Positions 10,247 to 21,181 of a stretch of DNA of 64,000 bases are shown piece by piece (the first letter of the stretch is position 1; each line of letters begins with the position of its first letter). This DNA comes from Leishmania infantum JPCM5 (Eukaryota > Euglenozoa > Kinetoplastea > Trypanosomatida > Trypanosomatidae), in assembly GCF_000002875.2 (NCBI RefSeq), contig NC_009420.2:928001-992000 (forward strand). Direction: 5' to 3'. Made by a program: the position numbers and the translations under genes. The notes beneath the pieces were generated by a model, which saw only the letters and a program-made list of their open reading frames with translations, did not search any database and had not been told where the DNA came from.

Positions 10247-12613
10247 AGAAAAAAAATACAAGCGGGCGTCTCTGCGTTCGAACAAGGGAGAGATGAGCGA
10301 CTGGCACACACACCGAGAGAGCAGCGAGAGCGCGTGAAGAGAGCATGCTGATGGACCGAGATCGTCATGGCACGGCGGAAATGGAAAAGCAGAAAGATAG
10401 AAGAGGGTATATGCGAGGAGAAGGTGGAGGAGAGGGGCATCTGGCATATGCGCTGTTTTGAATGGTGCCTGTTGGTGTGAGTTCGTGCGTGCGTGTGTGC
10501 ATGTGCGCGGGTGTGTGTGTGTGTGTGTGTGTACGTGCCAAGTTGTTATCATGAAGCAACACAAGAGTCAAAACCTTTTTGCAGGCTGTTGGCTTTCATC
10601 TCGGGTCTTTCCCGATTCCGCTCGTTTCTCGTTTTGTTTTTGGATGTCCGGTCTCCCCTCCCACATGGCCCCGGCCCTCTTGAAAGTCGAAGTTTTGGTC
10701 TCCCAGAGTGTTATCCTCCCTCTTTCTCAGGGTTACCAAGCCTCCTCCTCTCTCTGTAGCTGATGGAGCTCTTTGCTCCCTCGATCCGCCTCGCGCTTGT
10801 CCCCCTCTCCCCTTATTACTTATTTTTTGAGGCCCCTCCTATCGCCTGCAGGCTTTTTTAATCTCCGTGCGAGTGTGTCACGCTCTTTAGCGCATTTCCT
10901 CCGCGTCCTTTACCCGCAGCGCCCGCTACCGCCTACACAGTTTCCCGGTTCCGTTTCCTTTTCCGGTCTGCGTTCAACGCGCGCTACCTGTCGTGTGTTC
11001 GCCGCGATGCAGACGACGAAGTAAAAGGCGCACACACCTGCACAGCCAGCAGACACGAAAAGGGAGAAAGAAATGACTGGGACTTTGTAAGCGAGAAGAG
11101 ACGGGGGGAAGGAACATATGCCGCCGAGTAGGGAAAACAGTAAACGACGCATGCAAGCACACGCCGAGCTACACGCATACGCATATGGTTGCATATGCTG
11201 AAGTAGGTGAGCGAGAACAGTAGATGCATGTGAGCCGCTTACCCTGGATTTCTGCCGGTCCTCCGCTCCCTCCTCTCCAAAACATGCAGACGAACATGAA
11301 GCACTCACCGATACTGGCACACATAGTCGCCAGCTCGAATATGGTTTCTCTTCTCAGCTCTCCCTTCTTCTTTCTCTTCGCTCTCCCTCATGAAGGAGCT
11401 TACGCGAAATACAACGCATGTTTCGCGGTTCTCTTCTTTTTCTGTGAATTCGTTTCCGTGTGTGCGGACTTCCTTTGCTTTTCGCCACTACCTCCCCGCC
11501 CCTCCGTATTTATGTGTGCGCGTTCGTGTGCGTGTGCGCGTTTCCCCTTTATTTTGCTGTTTTGGTCGTCTTCTCTTTTTTCCCGTGATATTCCTGCTGT
11601 TCCTCGTTATCACTTGAGGTGAGACAGTAAGTGCGTTTACGCTTGTTTGCGTGTTTCTTCGCGCCACAGGTGGTGCATGCTTCTTTACTTCATTGATCCT
11701 TTTTTTTTCTCTGTTTAGCTTCTTCTGTGTCGTATTTTTGTCCTCAGAAACTCCGCCTCACCTCACCTCCGACACTTCACTCTTTCCCTTCTCTTCCCTT
11801 CCTCTCACGTTCGAATCCTCTTTCCACCTCCTTCTTCCTGAGCTGCTCATGAAGCACCACTGCCCCCTTCCCCCTCATAAAAAAGGCCCTGCCCTCTTCC
11901 CTCTAACCTCTCGCGCGCACGTGTCTCTCTCTCGCCTGCCCACTGACACAAGCATAGGTCCGTAAGCACGCCGCCGCCACCCTCCCCTCCCCTCTCTCCG
12001 CTGGGGCATCTTTGTTGTAAATTCCGCCTCCAGCGGAAGAGGGGAGGGGATAACGGAGCGAAAATGAGAGCAACGAGTTCGTTCTTTGCTCATGCATCGG
12101 GGGGTACGTATTTCCCGTTTTGTCTCCATAGTCGTGAAGGCGTGCCGCGTACCGCGTGTAAAATAGGGTTGCGGGCAGGGAGATCAAGACGAGTGAATCA
12201 GGGAGGGGAGGGGAGGAAGCACACGATACGGCTCGCATTTTATTTTCGCCTTGCATGTTTTGGTTTGGCTACATCTCTCACCCGCACACACACACACTTC
12301 ACGCTCTCTCTTTGTGTGTGTGTGTGCGGATGGATGGATGGGACTGGTTTCTTCGCCTGGTAAGCGTAAACTGTTGTCTTTTTCATGTTTTGTTTTTGTG
12401 TTACTTCCACGGAAAAGAAAAAGAAAAAGCGAAACGCAATGGAAACAGGCGGGGAATAATCTCTGCAACCATCGAAAAGGCCACCCTCATCGCTGTAGTC
12501 TCTCACAAGCACCATTTACAGGCTGTACGACGTACACAGATGCCCGCGGAGACGACAAGATGACAGGCGAATGGCCCCTTTTTCATTTTTCGAATTCCAT
12601 TCTCGATGCGGAT
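10247..12613. other. Intergenic region downstream of TAT
   Basis: CT-rich and GT-repeat DNA without a convincing gene. It holds the TAT 3' UTR. No RNA gene was recognised. Confidence 0.6.
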
Positions 12614-13040
12614 GATGCCGGTCAGCTTTCAGTAGTACCACCGTCCAGTAGCCACCTTAAGGGGAAGCCAAGAGCCCGCAGACTGCCCTGGTATATGGCT
12701 GCGGGCTCTTGGTGTCGGTGAACAGGTCTGGACTAGCTCTGTGCGGCGGAAACTTGCGGCCGTCATCACGTCACTGCCATCCAAACGATCGGCAAGGTAT
12801 CCGCGTGACTCAAACGCATCTCACCCGCTCCTCGCTGGCTACTGGTGGTGGGTAGCCTGAGCGGCTGTGAGGCGACCTGCGAGGCAATGGTGGGTAAAGT
12901 TTGAGGCAATGGTGGTTCCCCCATGGCCAGGTCGGCGCATCGCTGTACCGCATGTCTACGGCTCCATCGCACCACGTGATGTGGGGCCCGTAACATGCCG
13001 GGGGAGTAAAGCGGTGCTCGACTCATCCTGTATGGCAGAG
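12614..13040 (+). mobile_element. SIDER-type degenerate retroposon
   Basis: Contains the block CTGCGGGCTCTTGGTGTCGG-like at about 12698-12717, followed by CTTGCGGCCGTCATCA. This is shared with the DIRE 5' end at about 26625-26700. The rest aligns by eye with the 517-bp elements at 47533 and 60385 through the run of GGCGACCTGCGAGGC, a TTTGAGG stretch, GTACCGC and TCGCACCACG. It has no coding capacity. Leishmania SIDERs derive from ingi/L1Tc elements and sit in 3' UTRs in gene orientation, as here. Confidence 0.65.
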
Positions 13041-14599
13041 AAATGGGCTCACGCTGCAATAAGCAAAAAGCTTTTGAGCACAGAAAAGTCAAAAGTGGAA
13101 GACGAAGCGGAAAGCTGCGGGACTACTTCCCCAACGACACAGTGGTTCCCATGGGATAAAAATGACCCATCAGCTTCTTCCTCTTTGTTGTTTGTTTTGC
13201 TTCTTGAGTTTTTCCAACCCCACCCCCACCCCGCGTCCGTGTTGATAGCGCCGATGCCATGCACCAGCACCGCGATTCCGAAGCCTGCCCTTTTCTCAAG
13301 GGCAGGGAAGGGGGGAGAAGGTGTTTGTATACGGGTCGTTTGCGCGCAATGTCGCTCGCTGCGCTTTTTATACTGAAATGTTTGCTGCCGCCTGCACAGG
13401 AAGCCCCACATAACAGCGCGAGTAGTTTGCAGACACAGGCAAGGAAGACGCAGAAGAAGCGAAGACGGCGCAGCAGCCGACATGGGTGAAGGGTGAGGTT
13501 GGTTCTAATGTACTTCAAACAAGGAAAAAGAAAGTTGCGTTTCCTCTCCGCCTTGTCATCTTTTGTTTTTTTTTCTTTTTGGCGCGTTGTTCGCCCTTCT
13601 CTGGCCTTCGCATTTGCCTTGGCTTGGCTTGGCTTGGCTCCACTCTTGTTCTTGATTGATTTTTGCGCTTGTGTTGTCTTCGACTCGTATTTTGTCTCCC
13701 TGCATTTCGATTTGCACCTTCTACGTTCTTGGCCCCGCTACTCTGTTGCGCTCTCTGTCTCTGCCTCTATCTCTGCTTACGCTTCCTCGTCGCCGCCGGG
13801 CTCTGCTCGTTTGCAGACGCACACGAACAGAATCACGAGGGGAGGGCAGAGAGCGAAGAAGCGATGGCGAGTCGAGTGGAGAGCAAAAAAGAAGGAAACG
13901 CTCCAGAATTCGATGAAAGTGCGGAGGCAACGAGAGTGACAGGGAGAAGACAGAGAGAGAGCGACGGTTTTCCAAAGACGAGCATTTCAGCTTGTGGGCG
14001 TTTTTCTTCTTTTTTGGTTCTTTTCAGCCGTTCAGCAGTACCCCGATGCCCACGACAAACTTCCTTTCATTTCTTCCTTCGTTTTTCCACCATCCCTTTC
14101 CTGTACTCGCGCGTCACCTCTTTCTCTTTTTTTTTGGCGTGGTAACTTGAAACAATTTATACATATATATATATATGTATGCATATATACGCATCCGCGC
14201 ACAGCACATCGGGAAAGAGGTGATGAACCAACACATGCAAACAGGAAAAAAAGGGAAGCTGTAATTCGTAAAAGTAGACACACATGCACGTCAAAGCCAC
14301 AAAGAAAAATGAGGCAAACGGATGCGTGACACAAAAAGACAAAACGCGCGAACGTTTCTTCCCTTGAAAAACAAAAACAGCACAAACAAAAAAACGCAGG
14401 AACGCCAAAACGGGTGTTCTCGTGTCGGTGGTGCCGCGAAGTGCATTCAATGATGCGCCTGTCTATCACCGATGCAGATCCATCGCATGTCCCTTCTTTG
14501 GTTGTTTTGTTTTCTTCCGTGGTTTGCTGAGTCTTCACTCAGATGGCTGTTTCCTGTCCCTTTAACGGTGTACGCATGTCTTGGGCAGTAAGTGTTGAC
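13041..14599. other. Intergenic region
   Basis: Purine- and T-rich low-complexity DNA with a TTGGC pentamer run near 13617-13637 and a short TA microsatellite at about 14159-14190. No gene seen. Confidence 0.6.
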
Positions 14600-15675
14600 A
14601 ACGAGCTCTCTCTCTCACGTGATCCTCTCCTCCTCGCTGTCCTACGCCAGCAGGTGAGTACGCCGGCGCCTGCAGAAACATTTGGATACTCACAAGTCCA
14701 TCACACCGGATTCCGCTGGTCCCACGCCACTCCATTCCTCTCTCACGCGATAGGAAGTATGCCAGACGGAGACATTCTGTTTGCGAATGTGGTCTTCATG
14801 GCGCAGGGGAGGGCGCGTTTCCGTTGAGTTGCGATGAGCTTCTCATGTATGGTCAAGCCTCGCCACGGCCTCGCGTTTGCGGAGCTCGACAACGATTACG
14901 CCGGCCACCGATCGCACCCCGTGAGCGTCGTAGACTTGGGGGAAAAGCGGACGCTCTGCGCACATGGAGATGCTGACTGCGGATGACGCGATCGTCATGC
15001 CGCTGAGGGAGGGGGCGCAGGTGCCGGCGGCGTGCATTCATCGCTTCAAGGGCCCCGCACACGGCGCCCCTGTCCATCCACCGCGTGACCGTGTCGTGTT
15101 GTGCCAAGCACACCTATGCTCGGAACATCCCTGGTGCTCTGCGGAGGCTGAGCCCGCCAGCCGCTGGGACGAGATACCGCGGCCGAAGCCCCGGAGTGGC
15201 CTGCACATTGCGCTCGACGAGGTAGCGTTACGCTTCTGGGCGGTGGCCAAGACGCGTAGGGCCAAGCTCTTCTCTCCGCAGCGCTTGTGCGTCTTGCGTG
15301 GCGACGGCGCTGCGGACCCAGCTGAGCGGCTGCGGGAGGCCGTGCGAGAAGAAAAGATGGGCGAGAAGCCGCTGCTCTGCACGCACCCCCCCCCTGGTCT
15401 GCGCTACTCGGCTACCGTACGGCCCGCTACGCTGGGCAGAGACTGCTTGTTTGCATGCCATTCGGAGGCTGGCGCGTTGGCGTGCCTCCTGTCGCGGGCA
15501 CGCCACCACCGGCGCCACTCCATGCCAGCCGGGTAGCGGCCCTGGGTGTCGCGGCCGTGTGTGCAGCGCTGCTGCAGGGGCGAAGACACAGGGCGGAGGA
15601 GCTGCAGGGGCTGATTTGCACTTGGCTGCGCGGCCTGCCCACCTCACAAAATGCTGCAAGCCCACACCGCTGAGT
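14600..15675 (+). pseudogene. Decayed protein-coding sequence, family not recognised
   Basis: Three successive frames have Leishmania-like GC3 codon use. The first is open to 14827 (ending RARFR-stop) and continues past that stop to about 14940. The second runs open at 14964-15536 with a residue stretch MEMLTADDAIVMPLREG. The third takes over at about 15440-15672. A TGA and at least two frameshifts break the reading. No domain was recognised with confidence. Part of it (14601-15219) is repeated in inverted orientation at 35871-36493 with the same internal stop, so the gene was already broken when it was copied. Confidence 0.6.
14601..15219 (+). repeat. Left arm of long inverted repeat
   Basis: About 620 bp, from GAGCTCTCTCTCTCACGTGA to the end of GGCCTGCACATTGCG. 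It is the reverse complement of 35871-36493 with only a few differences. The arms enclose about 20.6 kb holding two hypothetical genes, the base J glucosyltransferase, both SMT genes and an EF-hand gene. Confidence 0.88.
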
Positions 15676-16870
15676 CGTAGGCTCCGGCCTTCTCCGTCCC
15701 GGATGAGGCGCATCATCAGATCAGAAGACAGCATGGCAGGCCTAGGGGGTAGCGTGTGGCTTGACTCATGCCGCATGGAAGCAAAATGAGCATCTTGGAA
15801 GGAAAAAGAGTCCCTGCCGTGTCGCCCTTTACAGTTTGATCCCCTCTGTCTATCGTGTTATACTCTGCTGGTGGCTAGATGTGTCGCGTTGCTTGTGTGT
15901 GCCGTTGGTCATTGTCTTCACCTGCCCACAAGGGAAGAACGGCACCTCAATGTTTTCCTGCACCCATGCCTTCCTCCGTCTCTTTTGGCATCAGTGCTGA
16001 TGCGCAGTGCGTATGCGTGTGAGGATTTCCCTGCTTTGCACGAGAGGGGATGCTGATGCGTGTGCACATGCACACGCATCAGCGCGGGAAGTCTTTTTTT
16101 TTTTGCTTTGCTTCTTCCCTTTTCTCCCCTGTGCGTCATCTCGTCTGTTCCTTCCTCACGTTGCTGGTTCTCCGGGCATGTCTTTCGCCCCTCTGCGCCT
16201 CGAATTCGTCCACGCCCCTCACGGAGCGGCGCTTGCCATCGCTGATGCTCTCTCGTGAGCGATTTCAAGCTCCATCGGGCATGGGCGTCTTTGCTTGAAC
16301 ACGGAGACAAGCACTCATGCCATCAGCTATGGTATATATGCGAGGTGCATCGGTGTTCCCCTGGTGTCTGTTTTCTTCTTTGTACTCTTATCACAGGACG
16401 GCGAACGAGTGTTTTGTTATGGAGTAGCCTGGCACACCAGTCAAGCGCACCCGACACGTACATCAAATGCAGACATCATTGGAGATGCTCAACGTTCACA
16501 TGCAGCTGCATGTGCGCACCGAGTGTGGGCATTTCGGCTGTGCGCTACAGCCATCGCGCCCCACGCCACGTCCGTGCCTTGGATGTATACGAATGAGAGG
16601 CTCTGTCTGAATGCGGCGCTGCTCGCATTCCCTCCACCCCCACCACCACCCCGTTTCTTCTCTCTTCGCTTTATCGCTTGCAACGGCCCTCTCCTTCGCC
16701 GCGCTGCTGGCGTCCATAAAATGCAGCTGCGGCAAGCGAGGAGCAAGCTCTGCTCCAGCATTTCGAGCCTTTGGGGCGTCGGGTCCTCTCTTTGTTTTCT
16801 TCGTTACAGTACCTCGCCATCCCGCACACGCACCCCACCTCATCCGCGGCAGGGGCAACCGCGATGGCGT
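15676..16870. other. Intergenic region and 5' flank with splice acceptor
   Basis: No gene is evident. A pyrimidine run ends in TTCGTTACAG with AG at 16808-16809, a good spliced-leader acceptor about 60 nt before the ATG at 16871. A short out-of-frame uORF starts at 16864. Confidence 0.55.
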
Positions 16871-17785
16871 ATGCCCGCAATACTAGCGGAAGAAACTGAA
16901 AGCGGTGACGGGCAGTCGCCGCTGCAGCGTGCCAGGCGAGCTGCCACCCCTGATGAGAGCCGCATCGATGCAGCATTGTCGGCAGTGCACATGCGGTCGA
17001 CCAGGGAGCCGAGGCGATGCAAACCTTGTTCGATCGCCGCAGCAGCGCTTGAGCGCCTGAGCGCAAGCACCGAAGGCGATTTTATGGCCACCGACCCCGC
17101 TCTCTCCTCGCCACCCACGGCGCTAAGCTCTTTCAATTCTTCCTCTACGACAGCATCGGCGCAGAGCACCCCGGCAGCTCAAAATCGAGGCGCCCTCGCT
17201 GCACAAGACACACACGCTGCGCTCTCTAGCGAGCCTCGCTGGGAATACGGGCTTACGAAAAAATGTGTGCTCACCCTGACAATCAAGCCGGTGAGTTGCC
17301 TCGCTATGGTTCGCATAACGACGCCGCTGCATCCGGAGGCATCGTCACCGCTGCCACAGCGCAAACTGAAATCGTCCACTGACAGAGAGCTGTGCTCCGT
17401 TACGTACAACCAACGCAAAGGCGCGAAGATGGATATCAGTGATACGCCAAGGGGGCAGAAGCGGCTCCGTGGGTCGGAATACTCGAAGGAGGACATCTAC
17501 CGACTGCGAATCAAACCAGTGAGGAATTTCTCCATATGTCGCGTGCTCGAAGCGGGCGGTAGTGCTCCAGCCGGGGAGGCGCAGCGCCACAGTGAACTGT
17601 TATCATCCTCCCCTGCCGTTGCGCCTTGCTTCACCGCGATCACTCAGCGCAGCGGTGCAACGACGGCCAACGCCGACGATGCAAGAAAGGTGGATCGGGG
17701 CCGAGCGCACCATTACGCGAAGGCGGACATCATGTCCCTGCGACTGAAGCCACTCAAGGGCTACGCCGTGTACCGAGTGTCCTAG
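16871..17785 (+). CDS. Hypothetical protein with a thrice-repeated L-x-(I/L)-KP-x-R(V/I) motif
   Basis: The 304-residue protein from this ATG is Ala/Ser/Arg-rich and largely disordered in character. Three related blocks occur about 80 residues apart: LTIKPVSCLAMVRI (about 132-145), YRLRIKPVRNFSICRV (about 208-223) and MSLRLKPLKGYAVYRV, which forms the C-terminus (about 288-303). The second and third are preceded by Y-(S/A)-K-(E/A)-DI. I know no family with this signature; it could be a repeated short binding motif. An alternative in-frame ATG at 16721 adds 50 residues resembling a mitochondrial presequence, but the best acceptor (16809) lies downstream of it, so I chose 16871. Confidence 0.6.
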   Translation: MPAILAEETESGDGQSPLQRARRAATPDESRIDAALSAVHMRSTREPRRCKPCSIAAAALERLSASTEGDFMATDPALSSPPTALSSFNSSSTTASAQSTPAAQNRGALAAQDTHAALSSEPRWEYGLTKKCVLTLTIKPVSCLAMVRITTPLHPEASSPLPQRKLKSSTDRELCSVTYNQRKGAKMDISDTPRGQKRLRGSEYSKEDIYRLRIKPVRNFSICRVLEAGGSAPAGEAQRHSELLSSSPAVAPCFTAITQRSGATTANADDARKVDRGRAHHYAKADIMSLRLKPLKGYAVYRVS

Positions 17786-18446
17786 CCTTGCACATTTCGC
17801 ATGTGTCATCTGACACTATAACTGGCGGCGACGGAGACTGAGTGTCCTCTCCATGAGTGGGGCGAAGGGGGCGAGTCAACCACAAAATGGAAGCTACCGT
17901 TCCTACGGCGTTTGTCTGTGCGATGACGATGGGTCGTTTTTGTTGTGTGCAGACAGCAACGACACCCTGTCCAGCCTCACACCAAACTGAAAGAGCAGCA
18001 GAGGGGCGAAAAGATCATCGAGGGAATGAGAGTGTCGTTCATGTGTTGAGGAGATAGACATACTTCATGCCGCACACACCTCTTGAAACACCCGCGTCAC
18101 ACTTTTCCCCATCCCCGTAAGCGTGGAGAAAAGGGGAGAGCACCAGCACGGCTAGTAATGATCCTCTCTCTGTGTGCTCACAAGTTCATGTGTAGAAGCA
18201 TAGCGGGGATTTAAGGAAGGATCCGTCGCTGGCATCACCACTGTATCTCCCGTGCAAGTGAAACTAGCACGACTCTCTTTCCCTCTCACCTCATTCCCTC
18301 TTCTTGTGTGTGTTACGACAAGAAGTAGCCACGCTCTCACAAGACGTGCGAGCTTCTCTAGCTCTTTTTTTTTTGGGAGGGGGCCTACTCATTGGTTTTC
18401 CCGGAATATTCGCCTCTCTCATTCTGAACTCCCACAAGTCAACACC
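17786..18446. other. Intergenic region
   Basis: No coding frame. A T-run and CT tract at 18361-18430 lead to AG in CCACAAG at about 18437, the likely acceptor for the next gene. Confidence 0.55.
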
Positions 18447-18998
18447 ATGAACCACAAGGAGGAGGACGACAGTGTCTTTGCACCGATAGCGCGCCCCCTG
18501 TCCGTCGTGCCGTTGAGGTATCACCAATCGCGCGCGCACCCCGCCAAGTGCCGTCTCGAAGTCGATCCGATATATGAAAGTAGCTCACTCGAGAGGGACG
18601 CAAGCCCGCTGTTGGCGACAGAGCTCCGGCAGCACCTTGGAGACCTGCCGTCCGCGTCAACGCGTGCGTCGCGAAGGCGTGGCAGTAATGCCGTCCATGT
18701 GAGCCCGCTAGGCAGTGCTACCGTTCCCGCCGCCGCGGCAGCGAAGAAGGCAGAAAATGAGGCAAAGGTGCAACCGCCGACAGCAGAGGAAGAGTCGTGG
18801 AGTAAATGGGGCTACCGTCACCTTTACAACAGCGTTGTCATGATAATTATTAGCTTCTATCAGATTGGGCAGCTCGGGTTGAAGCAGCAGCACGCCGACA
18901 TGATGCTGGAGCGTACGAAGGACGCCTACATGCCCGTCCCTCCTCGCGCAGAGGACTTGAAGGCGGAGGAGACGGCAGCAACGGCATCTTTGGCTTGA
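18447..18998 (+). CDS. Hypothetical protein with one predicted transmembrane segment
   Basis: The ATG at 18447 is the first after the probable acceptor and gives 183 residues. The N-terminal half is hydrophilic and Ser/Arg-rich. A WSKWGYRHLYN segment precedes a hydrophobic stretch VVMIIISFYQIG at about residues 130-142. The tail is acidic. It could be a tail-proximal membrane anchor of an organelle protein. No known family was recognised. Codon use is moderately GC3-rich and the frame is clean, supporting a real gene. Confidence 0.6.
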   Translation: MNHKEEDDSVFAPIARPLSVVPLRYHQSRAHPAKCRLEVDPIYESSSLERDASPLLATELRQHLGDLPSASTRASRRRGSNAVHVSPLGSATVPAAAAAKKAENEAKVQPPTAEEESWSKWGYRHLYNSVVMIIISFYQIGQLGLKQQHADMMLERTKDAYMPVPPRAEDLKAEETAATASLA

Positions 18999-21181
18999 TG
19001 TGCAGAGAACTACGAAGCACAGAAAGGGCTGGGCGAATCGAGCAGAGAGAACACCGCCGCTCGCTGCACCGTATCCCAATCTCTCTCTCGCTTGGTCGAT
19101 TTTTTTCGCGAATTCGCTGTTCCATCTGTGCTTGCGTCTTAGGGAGGCTTCCGCTGGGGTCTCTGTATTGTGTCCACCTCTCAAATCATTTTTATTTTCC
19201 GTGTGTAAGCGCGTTCACAAGCGTCGTCGCCTTTCGAGTATCAGCATGTCTCCGCTTTTACGGGCCTTCGCCACCAGCAAGATCCAATGCAGACACACAC
19301 ACACACACACATGCAAATTGACGTTTCTGGTCTGCTTCTCTTTCACTTTTCCGCTTTTTCTTTTTGTGTGTGTGTGTGTGTGTGTGTGCGTGGAGTTGTT
19401 GAAAGAGGGGAGATGCGGGGGCATGAACTGTCGCCTGACACCGACTCGATGCACCCGCTGTACCCATATGGGAACATCGATGCATGTATGCTCGCGCGAG
19501 CAATGTTCGATTTACTAGCCCCCTCTTCAAACCACACTCTGCCCGCCCTCCACATTCTCATTCCCGCCCCCTTCTTCGGTGTGGCCTATGTTTTCGAGGG
19601 AGCACAATACGCCCGCCAGATGGTATGTGAGCAACTTCGGGCTTGTGGTATGCCCCCTTCACGTGTTTCTGTCTTTGCATAATCGTTTTGCAGGTATGGA
19701 GGTATATGTGCATGCTCTACTCCGTCCTTGTTGGTGTGCTGATAGGTGACCTCAGGGCTGTGTTGGAGGCGGAGGGCGGAGACGACCTATGGAGAGCAAC
19801 GTGGAGCACATGCTGCCACTGCTGCGTCTGTTCGACTCCCATTTACCTCCAATGACTCACCCGATATCTTCGCCCCCCCCCCCACACACACGTAGCGGAA
19901 GCCTTCTACGACGTGTCTGTGCGCATGCATGCGCACAACGTATTTGTTGACTAAGTGTTGCAGAGAGGAGAGGGAGGGGTCAGCATTCGTTTTCTGCTGT
20001 TTGGTTATTGTTGTTTGTCCCCGTCTGCGTCGCTGTCGTGCTCTCAGCCACTACCGCCTCGCCATTGTGTCTACTCTCTTGTTCGCCCCACCGTCACCCT
20101 ACCTACGCCTCCGCAGCCCCTTCGTTAGTGTTGCCTCCCCCCCCACACACACACACAGCTCCTCTTTTCCTTCCTTTCGTGTTGCTGCTGTTGACTCTCG
20201 CTCATCCTGTCACGTCTCCGTCATGTGCATATTCGGTCTCGCTGGTGGGGTTCGAGGGGAGAAGCTTGCAAGCAGTATATGACATGCATACCCGCACGAA
20301 AGCCCATTATAACTGTTGAAGGTATGCCGTCGTACTGTGAGGGCATCAGTAGTACGCACGCTCTGCGAGCTCCATACGGTGGGTTTGCACGTCACCAAGA
20401 CATATATATATATATATGTCACACTTGTCGGAGATGTGTCCTGTGCCTCGCTCACATGGCCTCCACTCTCTTCTGCACCTCTCCTTCACCTGTCTCTGCT
20501 GTTTTTTTCGTTTCTTCTGTCCTTCACCTCTTGGGATGTGCGCCTGCTTCTCTTTCCACCGGTCTGTGCGACTCAGTGCTCGGGACGGAAAGTTCACGCG
20601 TCAAGAAGAGCAAGGCGGCCGGAAGCAGCGTCCTTGTCTCTGCCCAACTGCACACGCTCGCCTCGCCCCCGATCGTTGAGGACGGTGCTGTCTGAGTTGA
20701 ATTGTCTCTTGCCGCGCTGCTTCCCACCAGGTCACCCGCCGCCTCTCCTGATCTTCAAGTTGTACCCCGTAGAGAACTCAAAGGAAGTGAGCACGGTGAG
20801 GTGCTCGTAACTCACCGCACACAGGCGCGGCCACGCACACGCAGGGCTTCACGAGCCGCCATAGACCCCCTTCCTTGTTGTTGCTGCTCTGGTCGTATCG
20901 CGCTGCGTGCACAGTGCCCTCACGCGATCGAGCAAAAGGCGGGGCGGATCCCAAGCGAGTGGCTTCAAACGACCACGGCAAAGCGTTCAAGCAAAAACAG
21001 GAACAGCTCGGCGCCGCCCGTAGTCGATAGACAGTGCACAAAATCGAGGCACGGCATATACACTCACGCACATTTACACGGGGCAAGCAGGTGCGGCTGC
21101 TCTCCCTAGCAAGCAGTTCTCCGGTTGAATATCCCAAGGAAGGGCGCGCATTTTTCTTTCGCTCGTTTGTCTTGTAGTGCG
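18999..21181. other. Intergenic region upstream of base J glucosyltransferase
   Basis: CA/GT and C-run repeats plus a TA microsatellite (about 20400-20418); no gene seen. A T-rich tract at 21150-21175 ending in TTGTAG (AG 21176-21177) is a strong acceptor only 4 nt before the ATG at 21182. Confidence 0.6.

Noticed and set aside
9158..10564. 468-codon minus-strand ORF
   Set aside because: Antisense shadow of TAT, with translated CA repeat at its start.
14600..15790. DIRE retroelement as the explanation of the decayed coding sequence
   Set aside because: No reverse transcriptase, RNase H or endonuclease motif could be read, so it is listed as a pseudogene of unknown family.
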